From positions 1-64,000 of the forward strand of contig JAGYJW010000005.1 of the NCBI GenBank assembly GCA_018401435.1: 64,000 nucleotides of DNA, in the 5' to 3' direction. The translations under genes were made by a program, and so were the position numbers. The stretch is from Deltaproteobacteria bacterium (GTDB taxonomy: Bacteria > Myxococcota_A > UBA796 > UBA2385). Shown here one piece after another: positions 38,577 to 47,381 of the stretch. Within the stretch, counting starts at the first letter, position 1; every line of letters begins with the position of its first letter. Under the pieces are notes generated by a model. The model was not told the origin of the DNA and did not search any database. It saw only the letters and a list, made by a program, of their open reading frames with translations.

Positions 38577-38630
38577 CGGCCACCCCTATCGTGTCGGGCC
38601 CCGACGGGGCCCACCGGATAGGACCGCGCC
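38577..38630. promoter_or_regulatory. 54-bp divergent promoter with two leaderless -10 boxes
   Basis: Minus strand: TAGGGG (38588-38583), then 6 nt, then ATG 38576. Plus strand: TAGGAC (38619-38624), then 6 nt, then ATG 38631. Both boxes are preceded by GA. No Shine-Dalgarno is present on either side. A GGGCCCCGACGGGGCCC dyad (38597-38613) occupies the middle. Confidence 0.55.
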
Positions 38631-39440
38631 ATGCGCGCGTGGTTCCCCCCTCCGGTCGCCCTGTCGGCCCTGGCCTTGGCGGCGGCCTGCACCCAGCGGG
38701 TGGAGATCGACGGCGAGACGCCCCGGGCCGACCCCACCCAGGCCTGGCTTCGGCTGCTGGAGTCCGCCTTGCAGGACGGCAAGGTGGACTATGACCGCAT
38801 CGACGCCGACCGGGGCACCCTGCACCGCTACCTTCGCTGGGTGGGCGAACACGGTCCGGTGAGCGACGGCATCTCCGAATCCAAGGAGGACCGCCGCATC
38901 GCCTTCATGGCCAACGCCTACAACGCCGCCGTCATCGAAGGCGTGCTGCGGGCCCGGCCCATCGACAGCGTGCAGCAGGTGGGCGGCTGGCCCTGGTCCT
39001 TGCGCCCGGGCAGCGGCTTCTTCTATGGCCAGAAGTTCAAGGTGGATGGCAGCTGGACCACCCTGCACGTGCTGGAGCAACAGGATCTGCTGGCCCGCTA
39101 CCAGGAGCCCCTGGTCCACGTCACCCTGAACTGCGCGTCGCGGGGCTGCCCCCCCCTGCGGGCCTGGCAGGCCGACGATATCGTCGGCCAGATGCGGGAC
39201 GCCATGGGCGCGTGGCTGGACAGCGGGGCCCTGGTCTGCGAGGGCGACCGCTGCGCCGTCAGCGAGCTCTTCTCCTGGTACGAAGACGACTTCCTCTATT
39301 GGAGCGACGCCCCCAGCCTCTGCGCCTACCTGGCCGACTTCGCCAGCGGAGCCAATGGACAGTGGCTGGCCGATCATGCCGACAATTGCGACCTGGACTT
39401 CATCCCCTACGACTGGGGCCTCAACGCGGCGGGGCCCTGA
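38631..39440 (+). CDS. DUF547 lipoprotein
   Basis: A 269-residue lipoprotein: MRAWFPPPVALSALALAAAC gives a lipobox (C20). The DUF547 signature is clear: FMANAYNAAVIEGVL near 90 and HVTLNCASRGCPPLRAW near 165. DUF547 is a widespread family with a conserved His/Cys/Asn set reminiscent of papain-like folds; its biochemical role is not established. The start has a GATAG box 6 nt upstream. The gene downstream begins 3 nt after its stop. Confidence 0.86.
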   Translation: MRAWFPPPVALSALALAAACTQRVEIDGETPRADPTQAWLRLLESALQDGKVDYDRIDADRGTLHRYLRWVGEHGPVSDGISESKEDRRIAFMANAYNAAVIEGVLRARPIDSVQQVGGWPWSLRPGSGFFYGQKFKVDGSWTTLHVLEQQDLLARYQEPLVHVTLNCASRGCPPLRAWQADDIVGQMRDAMGAWLDSGALVCEGDRCAVSELFSWYEDDFLYWSDAPSLCAYLADFASGANGQWLADHADNCDLDFIPYDWGLNAAGP

Positions 39441-39443
39441 ACG

Positions 39444-40544
39444 GTGCTGGAGCTGCTCTTTGGGGCGTGGCCGGTGGTGGTCGCGGGGGCGGTGATCCTC
39501 AGCCTGATCAGCCGCAGCCGGCGCAGCCTGAAAGAGGTGCGCCGCCTCGCCTTGCGCCACGGCCTCAACCTGCGCCAGGGTGAGGGCCCTGGCACCTTTC
39601 TCGCCAATGGCAGCGTGAAGGGACGCCCCGTCTTCTTTCAGTCGCGCTGGGTGAGAACCGGCAACCAGCGCCACATCCAGACGGAGCTGCTGGTGGATGT
39701 CCAGGCCCCCCTGCCCGGTCGCATGAGCCTGAGCGCGGAGGGGCTGGGCACCCAGCTGCTGAAGTGGTTGGGCGAGCCCGACATCCAGGTGGGCGATCCA
39801 CGGCTGGACAAGGCCCTTCTGATTCAAGGCCACGCCCCCGAGGTGCGGGCCCTGCTGCGCGATGCTCCGCTGAGAGAGGCGCTGTTGCGATGGTTCGCGC
39901 GCTACCCCACGGGCAAGATCCACGATGGCCAGGTGACGGTCCTGCTTCAAGGCAGCGCGGCGGGTCGGCTGGAGCCCATGATGCGCGACGCGGTCGCCCT
40001 GGCCGAGGTCCTGGCCCAGGCGGTGGCCCGGCGCAACCCGCCCGCAACGGCGCCACGAAGCGACGCCTTACCCGTGCCCATCCGCCTTCCCGCGGGGCCC
40101 CGAAGCAAGCCGACCCAGCTCCTCCCAGCGCCTCCCGAGGCCCCCGCCCCACCGCGTCCGGCCCCGGTCGCCCCGGTCGCCCCCGTCGAAGATCCCGACC
40201 CTCTGCATCTTCTCTATGCTGCCCGCCACGACCGCCTGCCCCGCGAGGCCGCCCTTCAAGCGGCCCTGGGCCGACGCTACGCCTTCACCCTCGACATCCG
40301 CGATGTGGCCTGGACCTCGGGCCTCTTCCTGCCCTCCGAAATCCAGGGTGGCCGCACCGCGGCGGGCACCCTTCAAGGCTCCGAGACCGAGGTGGCCGTG
40401 CGCTTTCCGGCCGGCCGCAACGCTGAGATCGACGCCCTGGGCCGCGCCGAAGAGCGCCCCCGCCTGCTGCCGGTCACCGCCACCCTCAGCCAGTGGGACG
40501 AGCTCTACCGCCGGCCCCTGTTGGACGCGCTCCCGCAGGGCTGA
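39444..40544 (+). CDS. Membrane-anchored protein of unknown function
   Basis: A 366-residue protein starting at GTG 39444. One N-terminal membrane helix (about 5-22) is followed by a cytoplasmic domain (about 30-195; FFQSRWVRTGNQRHIQTELLVDV, LEPMMRDAVALAEVL). A Pro-rich linker (about 200-245) and a C-terminal beta-rich domain of about 110 residues (YAFTLDIRDVAWTSGLFLPSE) complete it. The first domain is similar in general layout to DUF3137-like proteins, not firmly. It is in operon with the DUF547 lipoprotein. Confidence 0.62.
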   Translation: MLELLFGAWPVVVAGAVILSLISRSRRSLKEVRRLALRHGLNLRQGEGPGTFLANGSVKGRPVFFQSRWVRTGNQRHIQTELLVDVQAPLPGRMSLSAEGLGTQLLKWLGEPDIQVGDPRLDKALLIQGHAPEVRALLRDAPLREALLRWFARYPTGKIHDGQVTVLLQGSAAGRLEPMMRDAVALAEVLAQAVARRNPPATAPRSDALPVPIRLPAGPRSKPTQLLPAPPEAPAPPRPAPVAPVAPVEDPDPLHLLYAARHDRLPREAALQAALGRRYAFTLDIRDVAWTSGLFLPSEIQGGRTAAGTLQGSETEVAVRFPAGRNAEIDALGRAEERPRLLPVTATLSQWDELYRRPLLDALPQG

Positions 40545-40599
40545 CCCTTCGCCCGGGGTCGCTGCCCGGGTTACGCCCGGCCCCCTGCACGGAGGCACC

Positions 40600-41547
40600 A
40601 TGGGGCGCACCAAGCCATCCTGGCTGAAGGTCAAGATGCCCGGCGGAGAGCGGTACAACCGCATCCAAGCCCGGGCCCGCACGCTGCGCCTGCACACCGT
40701 CTGCGAAGAGGCGCGCTGCCCCAATATCGGCGAATGCTGGAGCAGCGGCACCGCCACCTTCATGGTGATGGGCGGCACCTGCACGCGGGGCTGCCGCTTC
40801 TGCGCGGTGGACACATCTCGGCGGCCCGCCCCCCTGGATCCCGACGAGCCGCACAATGTCGCCCAGGCCATCGCCGAAATGGGCCTGGACTATGTGGTGG
40901 TCACCAGCGTGGATCGCGACGATGTGGCCGACGGCGGCGCCGGGCATTTCGCCGCCTGCATCCGTGAGATCCGCGCCGCCAGCCCCAGCACCATGGTCGA
41001 GGTCCTGATCCCCGACTTCCAGGGCAAGGTGGCGGATCTGGCCCGGGTGGTCACCCAAGCCCCCGATGTGATCGCCCACAATGTCGAATGCGTCGAGCGC
41101 CTCACCAGCGGGGTGCGCGACCCCCGGGCCGGCTACCAGCAGAGCCTCGACGTGCTCGCCGCCATCAAGCAGCTCGACCCCGCCCGCCCCACCAAGTCCA
41201 GCCTGATGGTGGGCGTCGGCGAAACCGAAGACGAGCTGGTGCAGGCCATGAAGGATCTGCGGGCCGTCGGCTGCGACTTCCTGACCATCGGTCAATACCT
41301 GCAGCCCACCGCCAAGCACCTGCCGGTCGAACGCTTCGTCCACCCCGACGAATTCGCCCGCTATGAGCAGCTGGGGCTCGACCTCGGCTTCCTCTACGTG
41401 GCCAGCGGCCCCCTGGTGCGCTCGTCTTATAAGGCCGGGGAATTCTTCATCCGGCAGCACCTGCAGCAGCAGCGCGCGGCCCTGCCCGACGCCGCCGCCG
41501 AAGTCCGCTTTGGCGACATCGCAGGCTCCCTGGAGATCCGCTCGTGA
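40600..41547 (+). CDS. lipA: Lipoyl synthase
   Basis: A 315-residue radical-SAM enzyme inserting sulfur into octanoyl-lipoyl domains. Auxiliary cluster Cys35/40/46 (CEEARCPNIGEC), radical-SAM cluster Cys61/65/68 (CTRGCRFC) and the C-terminal RSSYKAGE serine motif are intact. GGAGG is 6 nt before the ATG. It overlaps the E1beta-like gene by 4 nt and so heads the operon for a lipoyl-dependent dehydrogenase complex. Confidence 0.97.
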   Translation: MGRTKPSWLKVKMPGGERYNRIQARARTLRLHTVCEEARCPNIGECWSSGTATFMVMGGTCTRGCRFCAVDTSRRPAPLDPDEPHNVAQAIAEMGLDYVVVTSVDRDDVADGGAGHFAACIREIRAASPSTMVEVLIPDFQGKVADLARVVTQAPDVIAHNVECVERLTSGVRDPRAGYQQSLDVLAAIKQLDPARPTKSSLMVGVGETEDELVQAMKDLRAVGCDFLTIGQYLQPTAKHLPVERFVHPDEFARYEQLGLDLGFLYVASGPLVRSSYKAGEFFIRQHLQQQRAALPDAAAEVRFGDIAGSLEIRS

Positions 41548-42380
41548 ACGGTACCAAGGCCCTGCACGCCGCCCTCGCCTCCGCCCTGCAAGACCCCCGC
41601 CTGCGCTTGCTGGGGGAGGCCGTCGAGCTGTCCCCTGCCACCCGCGGGCTGGCGGCCGCCTTCCCCGGCCAGGTCCACTGCCTGCCCGCATCCGACGCCG
41701 CCCTGGTGGGTGTGGCCATCGGCATGGCCATGAATGGCGACAAGGTGGTGGTCGAGCTGGCCGGCCCCGAGTCCCTGCCCGCCGCCCTGCGCGAGCTGGC
41801 CCAGGTGCAGGCCACCCGCGAGAGCCCGCTCACCGTGGTCTTGCGGGTGCCCCTGGCCCCCGGCCAGGCCGATGGCGCCGCCGCCGCCCTGGCCCAGGGT
41901 GGGCTGCAGGTCTGCGCCGTCGGACAGGCCGGCGACGCCGCGACCCTGCTTGCCGCTGCCCTCCAGAATGGCGGCCCCACCGTCCTCTTCGAGCCCCTGG
42001 ACGTGCTGGCCGAGCCCGCAGAGGCCCTGGCCGAGATCGCCCCCGGCGCCGCCCGCCTGCTTCGCCAGGGGGATCACGCGACCCTGCTGGCCTGGGGTGC
42101 GGCGGTGGGCGCGGCCCTGGACGCGGCGGATCGCCTGGCCCAGGATGGCGTCAGCGTCGATGTCCTCGACCTGCGCTGCCTGGCTCCGCTCGACCGCGCC
42201 CGCATCGCGGAGCGCGTGCGCCACACCGGGCGGCCCGTGCTGGCGGCCGGTGAGGCCAGCGCCGCCCTGTTGCCCGGCCTGCTGGCCGACGCCTTTCTGC
42301 GCCTGGAGGCCCCGCCCGCCCTGCCGGCGACCTCCCCCGACGCCCTGGTCGCCGCGGTTCACGCCGCCCTGAACTTCTAA
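41544..42380 (+). CDS. 2-oxoacid dehydrogenase E1 beta-like (transketolase-fold) protein, divergent
   Basis: A 278-residue protein, shorter than E1beta (about 325). The pyrimidine-binding-like half has LPASDAALVGVAIGMAMNGDKVVVEL, aligned with TPLAESGIGGLAIG of true E1beta; the catalytic Glu position is Asp51. The second half (GDHATLLAWGAAVGAALDAADRL, VDVLDLRCLAPLDRARI) is the transketolase C-terminal fold, but the FFEHK/LYR and VPxxYTxPLG segments of normal E1beta are missing or changed. Start GTG 41544 overlaps lipA. By context it belongs with E2 and E3; whether it is catalytically active is doubtful. Confidence 0.75.
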   Translation: MNGTKALHAALASALQDPRLRLLGEAVELSPATRGLAAAFPGQVHCLPASDAALVGVAIGMAMNGDKVVVELAGPESLPAALRELAQVQATRESPLTVVLRVPLAPGQADGAAAALAQGGLQVCAVGQAGDAATLLAAALQNGGPTVLFEPLDVLAEPAEALAEIAPGAARLLRQGDHATLLAWGAAVGAALDAADRLAQDGVSVDVLDLRCLAPLDRARIAERVRHTGRPVLAAGEASAALLPGLLADAFLRLEAPPALPATSPDALVAAVHAALNF

Positions 42381-42397
42381 AGCCCTCTGGAGCACCC

Positions 42398-43640
42398 ATG
42401 TTCATCTTCGAGCTCCCCGAGATCGGGGAAGGCGTCGTAGAAGGCGAGATCGTCGCCTGGCTGGTCAAAGAAGGCGACGCTGTCGCCGTCGATCAGCCCG
42501 TCGCCGAGATCATGACCGACAAGGCCACCGTCGAGATCTCCTCGCCCAAGGCCGGCCGCATCGCCCGGCTGCACGGCAACGCGGGCGATGTGATCAAGGT
42601 TCACGCGCCCCTGGTGGACATCGCCGAAGCCGGTGGCGCCACCCCGGCCCCGGCGCCCAAGGCCGCCCCAGCCCCCGTCGCCCCACCCGCGCCGGTCGTT
42701 GTCCCCGTCGCCGCACCTGGCCCCGGCAGCCGTCGAGGCCCCCCGCGGCGGCAAGACCCTGGCCACCCCGGCCGTGCGCAGCCACGCCCGCCAGGCCGAC
42801 ATCGACATCGCCCAGGTGCCCGGCTCGGGCAAGGCCGGCCGCGTGCTCAAGGCCGACATCGACGCCTTCGTGCAGCATCCCGACGCCCTCAAGGCCCCGC
42901 CGGCCCTGCCGCCCACCCTGGCCCCCGCCGGCCAGGACGAGGTCATCAAGATCATCGGCCTGCGCCGCAAGATCGCCGAAAAGATGGCCGAGAGCTACCG
43001 CACGGCCCCGCACTTCACCTATGTGGACGAGGTGGACGCCACCGACCTGGTGGCCCTGCGCGAGCGGCTCAAGCCCCTGGCCACCCAGCTTGGCGCCAGC
43101 CTGACCTACCTGCCCTTCATCATGAAGGCCCTCTGCCTGGCCTTCCGCCAGCCGGAGTTCCGCAAGGTCAACGCCACGGTCGAAGAGTCCACCTTCACCC
43201 TGACGGTGCGCGGCGACATCAACATCGGCATCGCCACGGACAGCCCCCAGGGCCTCTATGTGCCGGTGATCAAGCAGGTCCAGCACAAGAGCATCATCGA
43301 GCTGGCCCAGGAGATCGCCGACCTCACCCAGCGCACCCGCGAGGGCAAGGTGGCCGTGCACGAGCTGCAAGGCGGCACCTTCACCATCACCAGCGTGGGC
43401 AATATCGGCGGGCGCTTTGCCACCCCGATCATCAACCAGCCCGAGGTCGCCATCCTGGGCGTGAACCAGATTCACGACCGGCCCATGGTCATCGACGGCC
43501 AGATCGTCGCCCGCAAGATGATGTACCTGTCGCCCAGCTTCGACCACCGCATCATCGATGGGGCCGTCGCCGCCCGCTTCGTCTCCCTGCTCAAGGCCAC
43601 CCTGGAGACGCCCGAGAGCCTGCTGCTGGACCTGCGATGA
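42398..43640 (+). CDS. Dihydrolipoamide acyltransferase E2, one frameshift
   Basis: About 413 residues after joining frames. Lipoyl domain 1-78 with Lys42 in MTDKATVEI; Ala/Pro linker 80-115; peripheral-subunit-binding domain (LATPAVRSHARQADIDIAQV) at about 120-160; catalytic domain to the end with SFDHRIIDGA holding the His and Asp of the active site, and typical GDINIGIATD. The frame breaks at CC 42716-42717 in the linker; one C less joins VPVAA to LAPAAVEAP. The catalytic domain is closest in look to branched-chain/pyruvate E2. It overlaps the E1alpha-like gene by 4 nt. Confidence 0.88.
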
Positions 43641-44245
43641 CCGCCGGGACGGAAGACAGCGTCGCCCGGCTGTTGGACGCCAGCGCGGCCCTCTGCGCGC
43701 GGGTGGCGCCCCCCATGGCCCTGCCCGTGGGCGGATTGGCGCCGGTGGTGGCGGGTGCCCTGGCCGGCCTGTCCAAGTCCGACTGGCTGGTGGCCGGGCC
43801 CCGCGAGCGCGTCGGCGCCACCCTGCGGGGCGCCTCGGTGGACCGCCTCGCCGAGGCCGCGGGCGCCCGCCCCTACAAGCTGGCCCCTTCCGTCGCTGCC
43901 CCCGGCCACCGCGCCTTGCACGCCGTCGGCCTGGCCCTGTCTTCGGGCCAGCCCACCCTCTGCTTCCTGGGCAACGCGTCCTCGGCCACCGGCGCCTTTC
44001 ACGAGGCCCTCAACAGCGCCGCCCTCACCGGGGCCCGGGTGATCTTCCTCCTCGTCCAACAGGAGCTGACGGCGGAGGCCCCCATCGGCCGGCAGCTTGC
44101 GGCCGATCCCCTTGCCCTGGCCGCCGCTTTTGGCATCCCCGCCGCCACCGCCGCACCCACCGCCGACGCGGTGGCCGCCGCCGTCTCTGCAGCCCGCGAA
44201 AATGAAGGCCCCAGCTTCATCCTCGTCAAGCTGCCCCGCAACTGA
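43637..44245 (+). CDS. E1 alpha-like protein with altered thiamine-diphosphate motif, short
   Basis: A 202-residue protein between E2 and E3. It aligns with the middle and C-terminal part of E1alpha subunits: CFLGNASSATGAFHEALNSAALTGARVIFLLVQQE corresponds to GDGA-x(about 26)-NN. The motif reads GNA (112-114) and QQ (141-142), so the Asp and Asn that hold Mg-ThDP are gone. About 120 N-terminal and 60 C-terminal residues of a normal E1alpha are absent. It shares 4-nt overlap with E2. It may be a structural or regulatory pseudo-E1 rather than a working decarboxylase. Confidence 0.72.
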   Translation: MTAGTEDSVARLLDASAALCARVAPPMALPVGGLAPVVAGALAGLSKSDWLVAGPRERVGATLRGASVDRLAEAAGARPYKLAPSVAAPGHRALHAVGLALSSGQPTLCFLGNASSATGAFHEALNSAALTGARVIFLLVQQELTAEAPIGRQLAADPLALAAAFGIPAATAAPTADAVAAAVSAARENEGPSFILVKLPRN

Positions 44246-44265
44246 ACCGCATCCTGGAGACCCCC

Positions 44266-45663
44266 ATGAAGACCCTCGAATACGACGCCGTGGTCATCGG
44301 CGCCGGCCCCGGCGGCTACCCGGCCGCCATCCGTCTCGGCCAGCTTGGCATCAAGACCCTCTGCATCGAGCGGGAATACTGGGGCGGCGTCTGTCTCAAC
44401 GTGGGCTGCATCCCCAGCAAGGCGCTGATCACCGCCGCCAAGAAGTACGACGAGCTCAGCCACCTCGCCGAGATGGGCATCCAGGTCCCCGACGGCGCCA
44501 ACCTGGACATGAAGAAGCTCCAGGAGTGGAAGCTCAGCGTGGTCAAGCGCCTCACCGGCGGCGTCTCCACCCTGCTCAAGGCCAACAAGGCCGACCAGAT
44601 CTTCGGTGAGGCCAAGGTGGTCAATGCCACCACCGTCGAGGTCGCCACCGCCGACGGCCCGGTCACCGTCACCTGCAAGCACCTCGTGGTTGCCACCGGG
44701 TCGCGCCCCATCGAGATCCCCGGCTTCTCCTACAAGGACGACCGGGTGATGGACAGCACCAAGGCCCTGGACCTGGACTTCGTGCCCAAGCGCCTCGTGG
44801 TCATCGGCGGCGGCTACATCGGCATGGAGCTGGGCATGATGCTGGCCAAGGTCGGCACCGCCGTCACCGTGGTCGAAGCCATGGACAGCATCCTGCCGGG
44901 TTTCGACCCCGAGGTCATCCGACTGGTGATGCGCAAGGCCAAGAAGCTGGGCATCACCGTGCTCACCCAGGCCAAGGCCATGGGCTGGGAGGAGGGCGAG
45001 GACGGCGCCGTGGTCAAGATCTCCACCGAAAAGGGCGAGAAGACCCTGCCCGCCGACCGCATCCTGGTGACCGTGGGCCGCCGTCCCAACTCCGAGATCG
45101 TCAAGGATCTCGGCCTGGACATGGAGCGCGGCCACATCAAGGTAGACCGCCAGCTCAAGACCAATATCCCCGGCGTCTACGCCATCGGCGATGTGGCCAC
45201 CGGGGTCATGCTGGCCCACAAGGCCACCCACGAGGGCGAGATCGTGGCCGAGGTCATCGCCGGCCACAACGCCTACAACGACGCCCGCACCGTGCCCGCC
45301 GTGGTCTTCACCGACCCCGAGATCGCCACCGCCGGCCTGATGGAGCACGAGGCCATCGCCCAGGGCTACACCGTCAAGGTGGGCAAATTCCCCTGGGCTG
45401 CCAACGGCCGGGCGCTCACGCAGCTCGACACCGACGGCTTCGTCAAGGTGATCGTGGACGCCGCCGACGACCGCGTGCTGGGCGTGACCATCTGCGGCCC
45501 CCACGCCTCGGATCTCATCAGCGAGTCCGCCCTGGCCATCGAAATGGACGCCGAGGCCCTGGACATCGGCCTCACCATCCACCCCCACCCCACCCTGGGT
45601 GAGGCCGTGATGGAGGCCGCCAAGCACGCCCTGGGCGAGGCCGTGCACATCATGAACAAGTAG
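44266..45663 (+). CDS. lpdA: Dihydrolipoamide dehydrogenase E3
   Basis: A 465-residue FAD disulfide oxidoreductase. FAD motif VVIGAGPGGYPAAIR, redox pair Cys43/Cys48 in GGVCLNVGCIPSK, NAD motif VVIGGGYIGMELGMML, FAD-binding YAIGDVATGVMLAHKA, and the His-Glu catalytic segment HPHPTLGEAV in the C-terminus are all intact. It ends an operon lipA-E1beta'-E2-E1alpha'-E3; the SdpI-like gene follows after 3 nt. Confidence 0.96.
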   Translation: MKTLEYDAVVIGAGPGGYPAAIRLGQLGIKTLCIEREYWGGVCLNVGCIPSKALITAAKKYDELSHLAEMGIQVPDGANLDMKKLQEWKLSVVKRLTGGVSTLLKANKADQIFGEAKVVNATTVEVATADGPVTVTCKHLVVATGSRPIEIPGFSYKDDRVMDSTKALDLDFVPKRLVVIGGGYIGMELGMMLAKVGTAVTVVEAMDSILPGFDPEVIRLVMRKAKKLGITVLTQAKAMGWEEGEDGAVVKISTEKGEKTLPADRILVTVGRRPNSEIVKDLGLDMERGHIKVDRQLKTNIPGVYAIGDVATGVMLAHKATHEGEIVAEVIAGHNAYNDARTVPAVVFTDPEIATAGLMEHEAIAQGYTVKVGKFPWAANGRALTQLDTDGFVKVIVDAADDRVLGVTICGPHASDLISESALAIEMDAEALDIGLTIHPHPTLGEAVMEAAKHALGEAVHIMNK

Positions 45664-45666
45664 GCG

Positions 45667-46020
45667 GTGGAGCCCGCCGACAGCCTGGTGCCCTTCGCCC
45701 TGCTGGTCGGCGGGCTGCTCTACCTGTTCTGCGGCCTGCCCCTCTGGCTGCAGAAGGTGCCCCCCAACCGCGTCTTCGGCTTTCGAACCCAGGCCACCCT
45801 GGACAACCCGGCCCTGTGGTACCGGGTCAACCGGGTCCTGGGTCAGGATATGGTGTTGGCGGGGATCGGGATCAGCCTCGCCGCGGGTCTGGGCCTGCGG
45901 CAGGGCAGCCTGGATCTGGTGCAGCTGCGCTGGCTATTCGGGACCTACCTGCTGGCCACCCTCGCCATGATCCTGCGCAGCGCCGTGCTTGTCACGAAGG
46001 CCAGCCGGCCATCTGCCTGA
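45667..46020 (+). CDS. SdpI-family small membrane protein
   Basis: A 117-residue protein, start GTG 45667, with three membrane helices (about 8-27, 58-78, 88-108). NRVFGFRTQATLDNPALWYRVNRVLG is the characteristic SdpI/YhfL segment between the first two. SdpI of Bacillus is an immunity membrane protein; most homologues have no known role. It begins 3 nt after the E3 stop and may simply share the transcript. Confidence 0.82.
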   Translation: MEPADSLVPFALLVGGLLYLFCGLPLWLQKVPPNRVFGFRTQATLDNPALWYRVNRVLGQDMVLAGIGISLAAGLGLRQGSLDLVQLRWLFGTYLLATLAMILRSAVLVTKASRPSA

Positions 46021-46104
46021 TGCTTGTCCCCTGGTGGTTGCCTGACCCCCTCCCGGTCGGGTACAAGCTCCAAGGGGCGAGTCTCGCGCCCGCCAGGAGC
46101 CGGC

Positions 46105-47082
46105 ATGCGCCTCGCACCCTTCGCCCTGCTGGCCGCCTTCCCCGGCCCCTGCGGCTGGAATGCGAGCGCCCCCCCCGACAGCGGCGACAGCGGCCTCACG
46201 CCATCCGAGTCCAACCTGAGCGAAGACGGCAGCAGCCGCCCCATCCCCGACAGCTGGGACCGGGACGACCCGGTCCATGTCTGCACCCGCTGGCAGACCG
46301 ATCGCCTCGCCGACGACGAGGGCAGCTGGACTGGCGCGGTGGACAGCTGCGATGCCGGCGACAACGTCCTGGGCCGCGAAAACGCCCTCAGGCGCATCAA
46401 CCTCATGCGCTGGCTCGCCCGCCTGCCCGACGATGTGGGCACCGATCGCGACCGCGACGACGCCGCCCAGCAGTGCGCCCTGATGATGCACGCCCAAGGT
46501 GCCCTGTCCCACGACCCCGGCGGCAGCTGGGCCTGCAGCAGCCCCGACGGCGCCAGCGCCGCCGCCGCCAGCGTGCTGGCCAGCGCCCCCGCGGTGCTGG
46601 GCATCGACCTCTTCATGGTGGACGACGGCAACGCCGACACCCTGGGCCACCGGCGCTGGCTGCTGTCCAACAGCCTGGGCCGGGCCGGCATCGGGGCCAC
46701 CTCCGCCTACTCCTGCGTGTGGGTGGTGGACGATCGCGGCACCGGCAGCAACACCTGGACCGCCTGGCCCGCCCCCGGCCCCTTCCCCCTGCAGGCCATG
46801 GCCCCGGTGGACGGCTTCAGCACCAGCCTGGACGACACCGGCTGGACCGTACAGAGCGACATCCACGACCTGACCGACGCCCAGATCGACCTCTGGCAGG
46901 ACGGCGACTGGATGCCCCTGGTGGAGTGGAATCTCCAGCCCTGGACGGGCAGCCGCAGCGCGGTGGCCTTCCGTCCCGACGGTTGGCGCAGCAAGGCCGG
47001 GTCCACCTACACCGTGCAAATCAAGGGCGGCGACACGGTCATCCTCTATTCGGTCTACCTGACGGACTGCGCAGTCTACTGA
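46105..47082 (+). CDS. CAP/SCP-domain exported protein
   Basis: A 325-residue exported protein. A signal-like N-terminus (1-20, LALAAF-like, ending PGPCGWN) is not a classical lipobox. An acidic linker (DSGDSG) precedes the CAP (cysteine-rich secretory protein) fold: RENALRRINLMRW, AQQCALMMHAQGALSHDP, DDGNADTLGHRRWLLSNSLG, which includes putative cavity His. A C-terminal beta domain of about 110 residues follows. AGGAG is 6 nt before ATG 46105. CAP proteins are secreted; activity is family-dependent and unknown here. Confidence 0.8.
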   Translation: MRLAPFALLAAFPGPCGWNASAPPDSGDSGLTPSESNLSEDGSSRPIPDSWDRDDPVHVCTRWQTDRLADDEGSWTGAVDSCDAGDNVLGRENALRRINLMRWLARLPDDVGTDRDRDDAAQQCALMMHAQGALSHDPGGSWACSSPDGASAAAASVLASAPAVLGIDLFMVDDGNADTLGHRRWLLSNSLGRAGIGATSAYSCVWVVDDRGTGSNTWTAWPAPGPFPLQAMAPVDGFSTSLDDTGWTVQSDIHDLTDAQIDLWQDGDWMPLVEWNLQPWTGSRSAVAFRPDGWRSKAGSTYTVQIKGGDTVILYSVYLTDCAVY

Positions 47083-47109
47083 TCCCGTCTTTTTGCCGCC
47101 TGCTTCGCC

Positions 47110-47310
47110 CTACTTTGCCTCTTTCGCCTGGTTCGAGGCCTGGATGGCGGACAGGATGTGGCAGACCCAACCCAACCAGCCGCCGGTGCCAATCCAAAAG
47201 CCCGGGGTGATGATCAGCCAGAAGATGCCCCAGCCCCAGCGGCCCGCATAGAATTGGCCGATGCCGGGGCAGAGCAGGGACAGGACGGCGGCGGTTCCGG
47301 GGTTGCGCAT
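47110..47310 (-). CDS. Small TM2-type membrane protein
   Basis: A 66-residue protein with two membrane helices, resembling TM2-domain proteins: LSLLCPGIGQFYAGRWGWGIFWLII, then GGWLGWVCHILSAI. A Gly/Tyr/Phe turn (GQFYAG) is typical of the family. GGAGAG lies 7 nt before ATG 47310. Its end is 27 nt from the convergent CAP gene. Role unknown. Confidence 0.78.
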   Translation of the reverse strand: MRNPGTAAVLSLLCPGIGQFYAGRWGWGIFWLIITPGFWIGTGGWLGWVCHILSAIQASNQAKEAK

Positions 47311-47381
47311 GGCGCTCTCTCCTTTGGGGTGGGGCCCACGGTCGGGCCACCCCGTCCAGACGCCCCAGCGTGGGGACTATT

